Below, piece by piece: positions 1-5,703 of a stretch of DNA of 5,703 bases. The notes beneath the pieces were generated by a model that did no database searches, was not told the origin of the DNA, and saw nothing but the letters and a program-made list of their open reading frames with translations. The DNA is from Filomicrobium sp. (GTDB lineage Bacteria > Pseudomonadota > Alphaproteobacteria > Rhizobiales > Hyphomicrobiaceae). How positions within the stretch are numbered: the first letter of the stretch is position 1; every line of letters starts with the position of its first letter. Where the stretch lies: NCBI GenBank assembly GCA_030607105.1, contig JAUWFF010000108.1:1-5703 (forward strand), in the 5' to 3' direction. Position numbers and translations under genes: made by a program.

Positions 1-148
1 CCATCCCCATCTGCTGGAATCGCAGTGCTGCACAGCGTATGAAGGATTGACGACGCCACAAAACAGCACTTTTCCGTACGCCCTCCAAACGACGGTCCCG
101 CGGCGGCTTCACCGCGACCTGTCGCCCGCCAAGCCCAGGAGAACTAAC
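1..148. other. Upstream region of ppa, no gene identified
   Basis: No convincing coding region is visible. The ppa frame stays open leftward to the window edge and contains a TTG at 47, but the translated extension is basic and low in conservation-like features, so I read it as untranslated leader. Another plus-strand frame ends in TGA at 40-42 and could be the last 13 codons of an upstream gene, which is too short to judge. A TTGACG hexamer at 47-52 resembles a -35 box, but the sequence about 17 bases downstream (TTTTCC) is a weak -10, so no promoter is called with confidence. Confidence 0.5.
137..141 (+). promoter_or_regulatory. Ribosome binding site of ppa
   Basis: AGGAG lies seven bases before ATG 149. 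It decides the start in favour of ATG 149 over the upstream in-frame TTG at 47, which would add 34 residues not found in typical family I pyrophosphatases. Confidence 0.8.
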
Positions 149-679
149 ATGCGCATCGACGCCATCCCCATCGGTCAAAACCCGCCAGGAGACATCAACG
201 TAATAATCGAGGTTCCAGTTGGCGGCGAACCGATCAAATACGAGATGGACAAGGATGCTGGCACCCTATTTGTCGACCGCTTCCTGTACACACCGATGCG
301 CTATCCGGGCAATTACGGCTTCGTCCCGCACACGCTTTCCGCTGACGGCGACCCCGTCGATGTCCTCGTCTGCAACACGCGGACGATATTCCCGGGCGCG
401 GTCATCAACTGCAGGCCGGTCGGCGTCCTCGTCATGGAGGATGATGGCGGCGGTGACGAAAAGATCATCGCTGTGCCTACATCAAAATTGACTAAGCGCT
501 ATGACAAGATCCAGAACTATAGCGATCTTCCAGACATCTCGATGAGCCAGATCGAGCATTTCTTCAACCATTACAAGGATTTGGAGCCTGACAAGTGGGT
601 CAAGATCGGGCATTGGGGTAACGCCGATGAAGCCCGTCAGCGCATTGTTGAGGGGATCGAACGCGCGAAAGCCGCCTGA
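149..679 (+). CDS. ppa: Inorganic pyrophosphatase (family I, soluble)
   Basis: This cytoplasmic enzyme hydrolyses pyrophosphate to two phosphates, which pulls biosynthetic reactions forward; it needs Mg2+. The protein is 176 residues, the usual length of bacterial family I enzymes such as E. coli Ppa. The metal-binding signature DGDPVDV is at residues 66-72, with Asp66, Asp68 and Asp71. By alignment from memory with E. coli (offset of one), the other active-site residues are all present: Glu21, Lys30, Glu32, Arg44, Tyr56, Asp98, Asp103, Lys105, Tyr142 and Lys143. The start is set by a well-spaced AGGAG. It is followed after 38 bases by dapB on the same strand, so the two may share a transcript. 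Nothing suggests damage; identification is secure. Confidence 0.97.
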   Translation: MRIDAIPIGQNPPGDINVIIEVPVGGEPIKYEMDKDAGTLFVDRFLYTPMRYPGNYGFVPHTLSADGDPVDVLVCNTRTIFPGAVINCRPVGVLVMEDDGGGDEKIIAVPTSKLTKRYDKIQNYSDLPDISMSQIEHFFNHYKDLEPDKWVKIGHWGNADEARQRIVEGIERAKAA

Positions 680-717
680 TCGCCAGGAAATGAAGTCGGA
701 GGCACTGCAAAGAGAGC

Positions 718-1524
718 ATGGCTGATTTGAAAATAGCCGTCATGGGGGCCTCGGGACGAATGGGCCGGGCTCTTGTCCGCGCCATCCAGGAGACTTCTGG
801 CGCATCACTTTCCGGCGGCACAGAGCAAATCGGCTCCTCCGCACAGGGCGCTGATCTGGGAACGCTGGCGGGCCTTGAACCGCTCGGCCTCGCTGTCAGC
901 CCACAGACAGAAGAAGTCATCGCCGCTTCCGACGCAATCGTGGACTTCACCGCCCCTCAGGCCACCAGCCGGTTTGCCGAATTGGCTGCTGAGCATGGCA
1001 TTATCCACATTATTGGCACCACGGGTTTTACGGCCGAAGACGAAGCAGCGATCTGCGAAGCAGCGAAACGAACCCGCATCGTCAAAGCCGGAAACATGAG
1101 CCTGGGGGTCAACCTTCTCACCGCACTCACCGCCAAGGTCGCCGCCGCCCTTGACGAGGATTTCGACATTGAGATCGTTGAAATGCACCATCGCCACAAG
1201 GTTGATGCCCCTTCAGGCACTGCATTAATGCTGGCGCAAGCTGCTGCCGACGGCCGCAGGGCTGAGTTGCAGGAAAAAGCAGTCCGCACCAGGGACGGCT
1301 ACACCGGCGAACGCCGCCCAGGCGACATTGGCATTCAGACCCTCCGCGGAGGTTCGGTCATAGGAGAACATACTGTGATTTTCGCCGGTAATGGTGAACG
1401 CATATCGCTGTCGCACCATGCCGAAGATCGCTCTATTTTCGCCCGTGGAGCCGTAAAAGCGGCCCTTTGGGCGCGCGACGAAGAGCCAGGACTATATTCC
1501 ATGATCGACGTTCTGGGCCTATAG
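718..1524 (+). CDS. dapB: 4-hydroxy-tetrahydrodipicolinate reductase
   Basis: DapB reduces 4-hydroxy-tetrahydrodipicolinate to tetrahydrodipicolinate with NAD(P)H, in the diaminopimelate/lysine pathway that also feeds peptidoglycan synthesis; it is cytoplasmic. The protein has 268 residues, the normal length. The N-terminal Rossmann domain carries the nucleotide-binding loop GASGRMGR at 10-17, followed by VDFTAP at 75-80 and GTTGF at 100-104. The catalytic and substrate-binding segment [13 protein letters not shown] spans 157-169, with the expected His157 and Lys161. [12 protein letters not shown] (211-222) and the C-terminal return to the Rossmann fold also match the family. The start is ATG 718; the best Shine-Dalgarno, GGAGG at 698-702, is rather distant (15 bases), while a purine run at 709-716 is very close. 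gpmA follows after 41 bases. Confidence 0.97.
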   Translation: MADLKIAVMGASGRMGRALVRAIQETSGASLSGGTEQIGSSAQGADLGTLAGLEPLGLAVSPQTEEVIAASDAIVDFTAPQATSRFAELAAEHGIIHIIGTTGFTAEDEAAICEAAKRTRIVKAGNMSLGVNLLTALTAKVAAALDEDFDIEIVEMHHRHKVDAPSGTALMLAQAAADGRRAELQEKAVRTRDGYTGERRPGDIGIQTLRGGSVIGEHTVIFAGNGERISLSHHAEDRSIFARGAVKAALWARDEEPGLYSMIDVLGL

Positions 1525-1552
1525 CTTGCCTAATAGAACAGATTAAGGGTTC

Positions 1553-1559
1553 AAGGGGA
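1553..1559 (+). promoter_or_regulatory. Ribosome binding site of gpmA
   Basis: AAGGGGA sits six bases before ATG 1566 and nine before the adjacent ATG 1569. It excludes the much longer reading that opens at 1467 inside dapB. Confidence 0.7.
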
Positions 1560-1565
1560 CGCCGA

Positions 1566-2189
1566 ATGATGGATAACGTGCTTGTGCTCGTACGTCACGG
1601 TCAGAGCGAATGGAACGAGCGCAATCTTTTCACGGGCTGGCGCAATCCGGATCTCACCCAACTGGGTGTCCAGGAAGCAATAAAGGCCGGCAAACTGCTC
1701 AAGACCCAGGACATCGAATTCGACATTGCTTACACCAGCGTTTTGAAGCGGGCACAAAGAACGCTGTCTCTCATCATGGAGAACCTCAACCAGACACAAA
1801 TCCCGGTTGTCTGCGACAAAGCTCTAAACGAGCGCGACTACGGGGAACTGTCCGGCCTCAACAAGGACGATGCGCGAAAGCAGTGGGGCGAGGAACAGGT
1901 TCTAATATGGCGGCGCAGCTACGATATCCCACCACCCGGTGGCGAGAGCTTGAAAGACACCGCCGCACGCGTCCTGCCCTACTACAAGAACAAGATCTGG
2001 CCCGATGTTAAAGCCGGCAAGAACGTCATCGTCGCCGCACACGGTAATTCCATACGCGCCTTGATCATGTATCTCGAAGAGCTATCCGCTCAGCAGATCA
2101 TCGAACGTGAAGTGGCGACCGGGGTGCCAATGGTCTACCGTCTAACAATGCACGGCCACGTCGAAGACCGCCGCAACCTTGTGGCTTGA
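1566..2189 (+). CDS. gpmA: 2,3-bisphosphoglycerate-dependent phosphoglycerate mutase
   Basis: GpmA interconverts 3-phosphoglycerate and 2-phosphoglycerate in glycolysis and gluconeogenesis through a phosphohistidine intermediate; it is cytoplasmic. The 207-residue product matches the short alphaproteobacterial form (about 206-211 residues) and lacks the C-terminal extension of the roughly 250-residue E. coli enzyme. Visible family marks are the [10 protein letters not shown] motif (8-17) with phospho-acceptor His11, NLFTGW (20-25), Arg62, [14 protein letters not shown] (87-100) with Glu89, the WRRSYD substrate segment (115-120), [11 protein letters not shown] (122-132) and the second catalytic His159 in AAHGNS. 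Two consecutive ATG codons (1566 and 1569) are both compatible with the upstream AAGGGGA, so the start is uncertain by one residue. The gene ends 24 bases from the convergent DsrE-like gene, leaving little room for a separate terminator. Confidence 0.96.
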   Translation: MMDNVLVLVRHGQSEWNERNLFTGWRNPDLTQLGVQEAIKAGKLLKTQDIEFDIAYTSVLKRAQRTLSLIMENLNQTQIPVVCDKALNERDYGELSGLNKDDARKQWGEEQVLIWRRSYDIPPPGGESLKDTAARVLPYYKNKIWPDVKAGKNVIVAAHGNSIRALIMYLEELSAQQIIEREVATGVPMVYRLTMHGHVEDRRNLVA

Positions 2190-2213
2190 CCATGAGCACG
2201 CCCTGCCGCAGCG

Positions 2214-2672
2214 TTAAGGCTTGATATACGTGTAGCCCATCCCTTGTAGGCGGCTCACTTCGGCGACGCCCGAAGGAACGATGTCTTCATCGAAAACCTC
2301 GAAAAGATCCTTGTCCTTGTCGATCTTACGGCCCCGCAAAGTGTTCGAGCAGACGTTGAAAGCTACATTCTGAGTTTTGAGGTTGCTGACGTTGCCTTGG
2401 AGTTTCAAATCATCCTTGGCCTGCATCAACAAGCCCAGCCCGTTGCCATGCATGACAACGGTGACCTCGAGATTATCTTTTCCGACGGCATTGATGTGGT
2501 TTTGGATATTGCGCAGCGCGCCGTGATATTTCTTGCCGCCATCACCACCTGGATAATTGATGTGGTAGACGACCTTTTGCTTGCCATAGCGGTTGTCTTC
2601 GGCGTTAGCCATCACTACGCCGGCAATCCCGACCATGGCAACCATCGCCATTCCAATAAAAACTCTCAGCAT
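2214..2672 (-). CDS. Exported DsrE/DsrF-like family protein
   Basis: This 152-residue protein begins with a clear signal peptide: Met-Leu-Arg, a hydrophobic stretch to about residue 22, and a likely cleavage after Ala-Asn-Ala at 22-24. The mature part has the DsrE-like alpha/beta pattern: strand KVVYHIN (33-39), a helix with ALRNIQNHI (52-60), strand LEVTVVMHG (68-76) followed by GLGLL (78-82), strand VAFNVCSNTL (103-112) with the only cysteine at 108, and the end SGVAEVSRLQGMGYTYIKP (134-152). The cysteine sits where DsrE/TusD-type proteins often carry the sulfur-transfer cysteine, but the substrate here is unknown. The start ATG 2672 is supported by a strong GAGGAG. The frame stays open back to 2801, but that extension is not needed and would bury the signal peptide. 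The gene stands alone on its strand, convergent with gpmA. Confidence 0.85.
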   Translation of the reverse strand: MLRVFIGMAMVAMVGIAGVVMANAEDNRYGKQKVVYHINYPGGDGGKKYHGALRNIQNHINAVGKDNLEVTVVMHGNGLGLLMQAKDDLKLQGNVSNLKTQNVAFNVCSNTLRGRKIDKDKDLFEVFDEDIVPSGVAEVSRLQGMGYTYIKP

Positions 2673-2679
2673 TTCCTCG

Positions 2680-2685
2680 CTCCTC
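2680..2685 (-). promoter_or_regulatory. Ribosome binding site of the DsrE-like gene
   Basis: Read on the minus strand, this is GAGGAG with seven bases to ATG 2672. It fixes the start at the residue that begins the signal peptide, rather than at the upstream in-frame starts. Confidence 0.8.
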
Positions 2686-2837
2686 AATATGTCTGATTGA
2701 ACTATCGGCACGCGCATTCGCGCCGAGCCACAGCTGCTAGAAACATGACAGAGCCGGCCCACTAAATGTAATCCAAAAGCTCGTGAACACCTATTAGCCA
2801 AGCGTAAAACTGTGCTGCGGTACGGTAGCTGCCAGCC

Positions 2838-2865
2838 AACCCGCCAGCAGCTTGCAGGCGGAGTT
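2838..2865. repeat. Imperfect hairpin in the leuB upstream region
   Basis: The arms CCGCCAGCA (2841-2849) and TGCAGGCGG (2853-2861) pair with one A-A mismatch around a three-base loop. With one bulged A at 2862, three further pairs extend the stem to 2838/2865, giving about 11 pairs. No T-run follows on the plus strand, so it does not look like a plain intrinsic terminator. The role is unknown. Confidence 0.45.
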
Positions 2866-2918
2866 CCATCGCGGTAGAGCAGTCGGGCCCGAGTGAAATC
2901 GTGTCATCAAAACCTAAG

Positions 2919-2938
2919 GTTGGCCGGTACTGGCCAAC
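2919..2938. repeat. Inverted repeat GTTGGCC-N6-GGCCAAC upstream of leuB
   Basis: Two perfect seven-base arms are separated by six bases, giving a 20-base dyad about 124 bases before the leuB start. The size and symmetry would fit a dimeric regulator site or a small RNA hairpin. No T-run follows. No specific regulator can be named from the sequence. Confidence 0.4.
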
Positions 2939-3061
2939 GCAAAGAAACGTGTCTTACGCTTCCTATGCGAGTTCACGACGCCTGTTCTTTACCAAACAAC
3001 GTTCGCTCCGCTGCAGCGCGGTGCCCGACAGACTAACACGCACCCAACAAGAGAAACAAAT

Positions 3062-4177
3062 ATGACCACTCACAAACTGCTCTTGCTCCCTGGCGATGGT
3101 ATCGGCGTCGAGATCAGCCGCGAAGTTGAACGCGTCATAGCCACTCTGCACCGCAGGGGCGGCTCCAACACTTTTGAAGTCGAGACCGACCTAGTCGGCG
3201 GTGCTGCTATCGAAGCGCACGGCGTTGCTATCGCAGAAGAGGCTATGGCCAAGGCATCGGATGCCGATGCGATTATTTTCGGCGCCGTCGGCGGCCCCCA
3301 GTGGGACGACGTTCCCTACGAGATCCGACCCGAAGCAGGCCTCTTGCGTCTGCGCAAGGATTTCGATCTGTTCGCCAACCTGCGTCCAGCAATCTGCTAT
3401 CCCGCGCTTGCGGAGGCTTCATCGCTGAAGCGCGAACTCGTCGAGGGCCTCGACATTCTCATCCTGCGTGAGCTCACTGGCGGCACGTACTTCGGCGAGC
3501 CTAAGGAAATCGTGACTCTGGAGGATGGAGGCAAACGCGCTGTTGACACCACCGTCTACACGACACGTGAGATTGAGCGCATCGTGAAGGTTGGCTGCGA
3601 TCTGGCTCGCAAGCGCTCCGGGAAGCTACACATGGCGGCCAAATGGAACGTTATGAAGTCAGGCGTTCTTTGGCGCGATGTTACTGTCGCCACACACCGG
3701 GAGTGTGCTCCCGACGTTGGGCTGGAACTGATCCTCGCCGACAACTGCGCCATGCAGCTGATCCGCAACCCCAAGCAGTTTGATGTCATCGTCACCGACA
3801 ATCTGTTCGGCGATGTTCTCTCCGACGAAGCTGCCATGATGACGGGCTCGCTTGGCATGCTGCCATCGGCTTCCCTTGGAGCCCCTGATCCCAAGACTGG
3901 TCGCAGAAAAGCGCTCTATGAGCCCGTGCACGGTTCCGCTCCCGATATCGCCGGCCACGGCCTCGCCAACCCGATTGCGATGATTGCGAGCTTCGCGATG
4001 GCCCTTCGCTATTCCTGCGACATGTCCGCTGAAGCCGACATCATTGAACAGGCAATTGCCAAGGTCCTCGACAATGGCCTTCGCACAGCGGACATTATGC
4101 AGAGCGGCTTGACCAAGGTGGGGACCGAGGAGATGGGCAAGGCGATCGCTGCGGAGATCGAAGCCGCGACGGCATAA
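3062..4177 (+). CDS. leuB: 3-isopropylmalate dehydrogenase
   Basis: LeuB oxidatively decarboxylates 3-isopropylmalate to 2-oxoisocaproate with NAD+ and a divalent metal, the third step of leucine synthesis in the cytoplasm. The protein has 371 residues, the typical bacterial length. The motifs run in order: LPGDGIG (9-15), GAVGGPQWD (74-82), substrate arginines Arg98 and Arg108, RELTGGTYFGEP (136-147) with Arg136 and Tyr143, catalytic Lys194 in AKWNVMKSGVLWR, Asp227 in ADNCAMQ, the metal-site segment TDNLFGDVLSDEA (245-257) with Asp251 and Asp255, and the NAD-binding EPVHGSAPDIAG (287-298). The segment AAKWN (192-196) is slightly unusual around the lysine, but the lysine itself is kept. The Shine-Dalgarno before ATG 3062 is weak (an AGAG run). 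No other leu gene is in the window, so it looks transcribed from its own upstream region. Confidence 0.96.
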   Translation: MTTHKLLLLPGDGIGVEISREVERVIATLHRRGGSNTFEVETDLVGGAAIEAHGVAIAEEAMAKASDADAIIFGAVGGPQWDDVPYEIRPEAGLLRLRKDFDLFANLRPAICYPALAEASSLKRELVEGLDILILRELTGGTYFGEPKEIVTLEDGGKRAVDTTVYTTREIERIVKVGCDLARKRSGKLHMAAKWNVMKSGVLWRDVTVATHRECAPDVGLELILADNCAMQLIRNPKQFDVIVTDNLFGDVLSDEAAMMTGSLGMLPSASLGAPDPKTGRRKALYEPVHGSAPDIAGHGLANPIAMIASFAMALRYSCDMSAEADIIEQAIAKVLDNGLRTADIMQSGLTKVGTEEMGKAIAAEIEAATA

Positions 4178-4206
4178 CCGCTTGTTCGTTTCGGATCGCA
4201 CGACCA

Positions 4207-4251
4207 CCGACCCGACGCGGGCCATCGCCCAGGGGTCCCGCATCGGGTCGG
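4207..4251. repeat. Strong inverted repeat after leuB
   Basis: Arms at 4207-4221 and 4237-4251 are complementary at 14 of 15 positions (one C-A mismatch) around a 15-base loop, beginning 30 bases after the leuB stop. The stem is very G+C rich. It is followed by GAAATGCC rather than a T-run, so it is not a textbook intrinsic terminator, though it could stop transcription, protect the leuB mRNA 3' end or hinder translation of the next gene, whose GTG codon begins 17 bases after the repeat. Confidence 0.7.
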
Positions 4252-4267
4252 GAAATGCCTCCGCACG

Positions 4268-5086
4268 GTGAATCAAAAGGAGAGCCCGAGCATAGCCAGC
4301 AATCTAGAAACGATAGGCCTCAGCGTTGCAGACCGCGCCGCTTTTGAAAAACTGGTCACCGGTCTCGCTGAAGCCGCCCGCGAAGGTCTCTCCACTCCAG
4401 TCGGTGATTACGCGGTCTGGCGCTCCCGATCAGGTGCCGAAGTCTGGCTTCACATCGCACCCGCCAGCAGCGACGGCCCTGATGCGGTCCGCGAGATCCT
4501 GGGAATCACCCCGTTCTTTGATGGCTCTAGCGAAATCTCCTTGAACATTACCGAACGCATCAACAGGCCCGACGACAATGCCTTTGAGGGTGCTTACCAG
4601 GCCTGGGTTGGCGTCGGTGAGCAAGGTGCAGCCGGCGGCGATTATCCACTCGTGTTTGATGCCGTCGATTTTGCCGCCTTCGGCAGCCAGAACCTGCCCG
4701 CCACCTGCCGGGCCCGCATCTGCGGGTTCTGCCGGGAGCTGAAGGCATTCGGCGACGAGGCCGCCTTTAACGATTCTCAAAGCGAAGGGCCAGGCTTCGC
4801 CGCCCAGTCGTTCTTTCCGGTCGGTCTGTTCACGGAATCAGAAACCGCTGCCGACCAATTCATTACACCCCGGGCGCCCTCGTCCAATGCGCTAATAAAT
4901 GGCGTGATCAAGGGCCACCGAGAACTCGTCAACGAATTCACTGGTCAGCCCTTCCACTGGCTTGAGATCGAGAGCCTGTCCGCAAGCTACGACATCGTTG
5001 CCGCACCTCGCGTCATCGAAGGCGATATCCGTCCAGGCGGTATCGTACAGGCGGCCTGCTGGCTGTTTGGCCGCATTTTGAAGTAG
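4268..5086 (+). CDS. Conserved-looking protein of unknown function
   Basis: The product has 272 residues if it starts at GTG 4268, or 264 if it starts at the ATA of 4292. I see no signal peptide or membrane segment, so a cytoplasmic location is likely. The first third is acidic and mostly helical (SVADRAAFEKLVTGLAEAA, 19-37) and then turns beta-rich. A Cys-rich spot lies at Cys147, Cys152 and Cys155 (C-x4-C-x2-C). The C-terminal part (about 207-271) has the pattern GVIKGHRELVNEFTGQPFHW, then SYDIVAAP and GGIVQAACWLFGRI. From memory this resembles a C-terminal, probably beta-barrel, domain in other uncharacterised bacterial proteins that end in a GG-x-W-L-x-GR pattern; I cannot name the family. 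Sustained length and alphaproteobacterial codon use support a real gene. It follows leuB after a strong hairpin, so it need not share its function. Confidence 0.75.
   Translation: MNQKESPSIASNLETIGLSVADRAAFEKLVTGLAEAAREGLSTPVGDYAVWRSRSGAEVWLHIAPASSDGPDAVREILGITPFFDGSSEISLNITERINRPDDNAFEGAYQAWVGVGEQGAAGGDYPLVFDAVDFAAFGSQNLPATCRARICGFCRELKAFGDEAAFNDSQSEGPGFAAQSFFPVGLFTESETAADQFITPRAPSSNALINGVIKGHRELVNEFTGQPFHWLEIESLSASYDIVAAPRVIEGDIRPGGIVQAACWLFGRILK
4275..4284 (+). promoter_or_regulatory. Ribosome binding site inside the annotated frame, pointing to a non-ATG start
   Basis: AAAAGGAGAG is the best Shine-Dalgarno sequence near this gene. It lies after GTG 4268, not before it. Nine bases after its GGAG core is an in-frame ATA (4292-4294), exactly where an ATG would be expected. 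Confidence 0.55.
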
Positions 5087-5109
5087 CCGGCGGACAACTA
5101 GTGTTCCGT

Positions 5110-5126
5110 TGATGCGCCGGGCATCA
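5110..5126. repeat. Small hairpin between convergent genes
   Basis: TGATGC (5110-5115) and GCATCA (5121-5126) form a perfect six-base stem with a five-base loop, 24 bases after the stop of the unknown gene. Together with the next hairpin it probably belongs to the transcript-end region of the two convergent genes. No T-run follows. Confidence 0.4.
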
Positions 5127-5128
5127 CC

Positions 5129-5158
5129 AAGCAAACCGGCTAGGCGGCCTGCTTGCTT
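5129..5158. terminator. Possible terminator hairpin between convergent genes
   Basis: AAGCAA (5129-5134) pairs with TTGCTT (5153-5158), and after two mismatches GGC (5138-5140) pairs with GCC (5147-5149), leaving a short loop. The stem is imperfect and lacks a downstream T-run, but its place between the ends of two convergent genes fits a terminator that could act in either direction. Confidence 0.35.
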
Positions 5159-5179
5159 CTAGAAAGCGGCCCACCGAAT

Positions 5180-5703
5180 TCACTCGCAGCTCTGCTCCGG
5201 CGCAGTGGCGTGCGTGACCAGCGAGATGCCCTTGGTACCATAGCCGCCGATCATAACGGCGTCGATCAACGGTGTGGGCGTATCCCGGTTGCCTGCCCAG
5301 GCCACGATGAAGTTCGCACCGCTGCCCCCTTCGTTGTCGGACAGGTCAATGTAGAACTGGCGCGTTTGCAGGGGACCGACACGAACCGGTTCGTTCACAT
5401 AGCGCCGCAAATGTTTGCCTTCTGTATCGAAATAATCTACCCGCGTGAGTCCGAATTCTTTGGTCTCCGAGACGTTTCGGATACTCAGCGTCGCGGCCAA
5501 CCCTGTCACCGTGTGCTTGTCGCCAGAGTAGACCGTCGCCATGACCGGGACGTAGGACTTCGAGGTACAAGCCACTGCCTTTAAATCGAACTTTGGACCA
5601 TCACCCGAAACAGCTCCGACGGTCGCGACATTGGAATAATCTCCAGCTTCCAATTCTTCCAGGGTGGCATCCAGATTCATGGTGAGAAGTGCCGTTGCCA
5701 AGG
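5180..5703 (-). CDS. DUF3124 family protein, N-terminus beyond the window
   Basis: At least 173 residues are visible, and the frame is still open at the right edge. The part matching what I know of DUF3124 proteins runs from SKSYVPVMATVYSGD (about 47-61) through ATLSIRN (69-75), VDYFDTEGKHLRRYV (88-102), GPLQTRQFYI (109-118), GGSGANFIVAW (125-135) and AVMIGGYGTKGIS (148-160). This family is of unknown function and its members are usually exported or lipoprotein-like. The first visible residues (Ala-Thr-Ala-Leu-Leu-Thr) could be the tail of a signal peptide, which would put the true start just past the edge. The ATG at 5680 has no ribosome binding site and is unlikely. Two cysteines remain (about 45 and 172). 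The gene converges on the unknown-function gene with a 93-base gap. Confidence 0.8.
   Translation of the reverse strand, partial: LATALLTMNLDATLEELEAGDYSNVATVGAVSGDGPKFDLKAVACTSKSYVPVMATVYSGDKHTVTGLAATLSIRNVSETKEFGLTRVDYFDTEGKHLRRYVNEPVRVGPLQTRQFYIDLSDNEGGSGANFIVAWAGNRDTPTPLIDAVMIGGYGTKGISLVTHATAPEQSCE

Larger units (their letters stand above)
2686..3061. other. Divergent intergenic region between the DsrE-like gene and leuB
   Basis: About 376 bases lie between two divergently transcribed genes, so promoters for both should be here. I could not find a convincing -35/-10 pair on either strand. What is visible is structure: a hairpin at 2838-2865, a perfect 10-base palindrome TCGGGCCCGA at 2883-2892, and an inverted repeat at 2919-2938. 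A 23-codon ATG frame at 2965-3036 lacks a ribosome binding site and a leucine run, so it is not called a leader peptide. No tRNA or named riboswitch is recognised. Confidence 0.6.

Noticed and set aside
47..148. 34-residue N-terminal extension of pyrophosphatase from TTG 47
   Set aside because: ATG 149 has a good AGGAG and gives the standard family length; the extension looks like translated leader.
1..172. Repeated 11-mer CCATCCCCATC at 1-11 and 162-172
   Set aside because: A few 11-base matches are expected by chance in a window of this size, and no flanking similarity extends it.
1467..1565. Longer gpmA start overlapping the end of dapB
   Set aside because: The added 33 residues are dapB shadow sequence; AAGGGGA at 1553-1559 serves ATG 1566 or 1569.
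2673..2801. 43-residue N-terminal extension of the DsrE-like protein
   Set aside because: It would place the hydrophobic signal sequence internally, and GAGGAG at 2680-2685 clearly serves ATG 2672.
2862..2938. tRNA-like stretch with GCGGTAGAGCAG (2871-2882), reminiscent of a tRNA D-arm
   Set aside because: The following bases do not form an anticodon stem with a seven-base loop, and no T-loop motif (GGTTCGAATCC type) or acceptor stem is present downstream.
2965..3036. Small ATG frame before leuB as a leader peptide for attenuation
   Set aside because: There is no ribosome binding site, only one leucine codon and no clear alternative terminator/antiterminator pair.
3659..4276. Long 205-residue open frame on the minus strand across leuB
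   Set aside because: It lies opposite a clearly identified leuB, has no recognised motif, and such antisense frames are common in G+C-rich genes.
4255..4347. Out-of-frame ATG 4255 as the true start of the unknown gene after a frameshift
   Set aside because: The frame ends after 30 codons, and no evidence of an indel is visible; the GTG 4268 or ATA 4292 readings need no sequence change to the frame.
5153..5584. 143-residue open frame on the plus strand across the DUF3124 gene
   Set aside because: The minus-strand frame matches a known family along its length; the plus-strand frame is its shadow.

Overview
The window is an ordinary chromosomal segment with about 57% G+C (estimated by eye). 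It most likely comes from an alphaproteobacterium of the Hyphomicrobiales (Rhizobiales) type. The reasons are the short gpmA protein with the rhizobial/Brucella sequence style, the dapB-gpmA adjacency I recall from that order, and the rhizobial-type LeuB. The genus cannot be fixed from the sequence alone.

Layout, left to right. Positions 1-148 hold no identifiable gene. Next comes a compact plus-strand group: ppa (inorganic pyrophosphatase, 149-679), dapB (4-hydroxy-tetrahydrodipicolinate reductase, 718-1524) and gpmA (phosphoglycerate mutase, 1566-2189). The gaps are 38 and 41 bases, so they are probably co-transcribed. Tail to tail with gpmA, only 24 bases away, lies a minus-strand gene for a small exported DsrE-type protein (2214-2672). 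A gene-free stretch of 389 bases (2673-3061) separates it from leuB (3-isopropylmalate dehydrogenase, 3062-4177, plus). This stretch holds several hairpins or palindromes but no RNA gene I can name. After leuB come a strong 15-base-arm inverted repeat (4207-4251) and a plus-strand gene of unknown function (4268-5086). A short convergent gap with two small hairpins follows. The last gene is a minus-strand DUF3124-type protein (5180 to the right edge), whose N-terminus lies outside the window.

The recognised genes are core metabolism: PPi removal, lysine/diaminopimelate synthesis, glycolysis/gluconeogenesis and leucine synthesis. The catalytic residues I could check are present in all four enzymes. 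The DsrE-like and DUF3124-like proteins look exported or partly so, and have no visible link to the metabolic genes. I see no mobile element, CRISPR array, tRNA, rRNA or defence system, and nothing that supports a new multi-gene system.

The most unusual local observation is at the start of the unknown gene. A near-ideal ribosome binding site (4275-4284) lies inside the reading frame and is followed at normal spacing by an in-frame ATA where an ATG would be expected. The only canonical-type in-frame start, GTG at 4268, is poorly placed just behind a strong hairpin.
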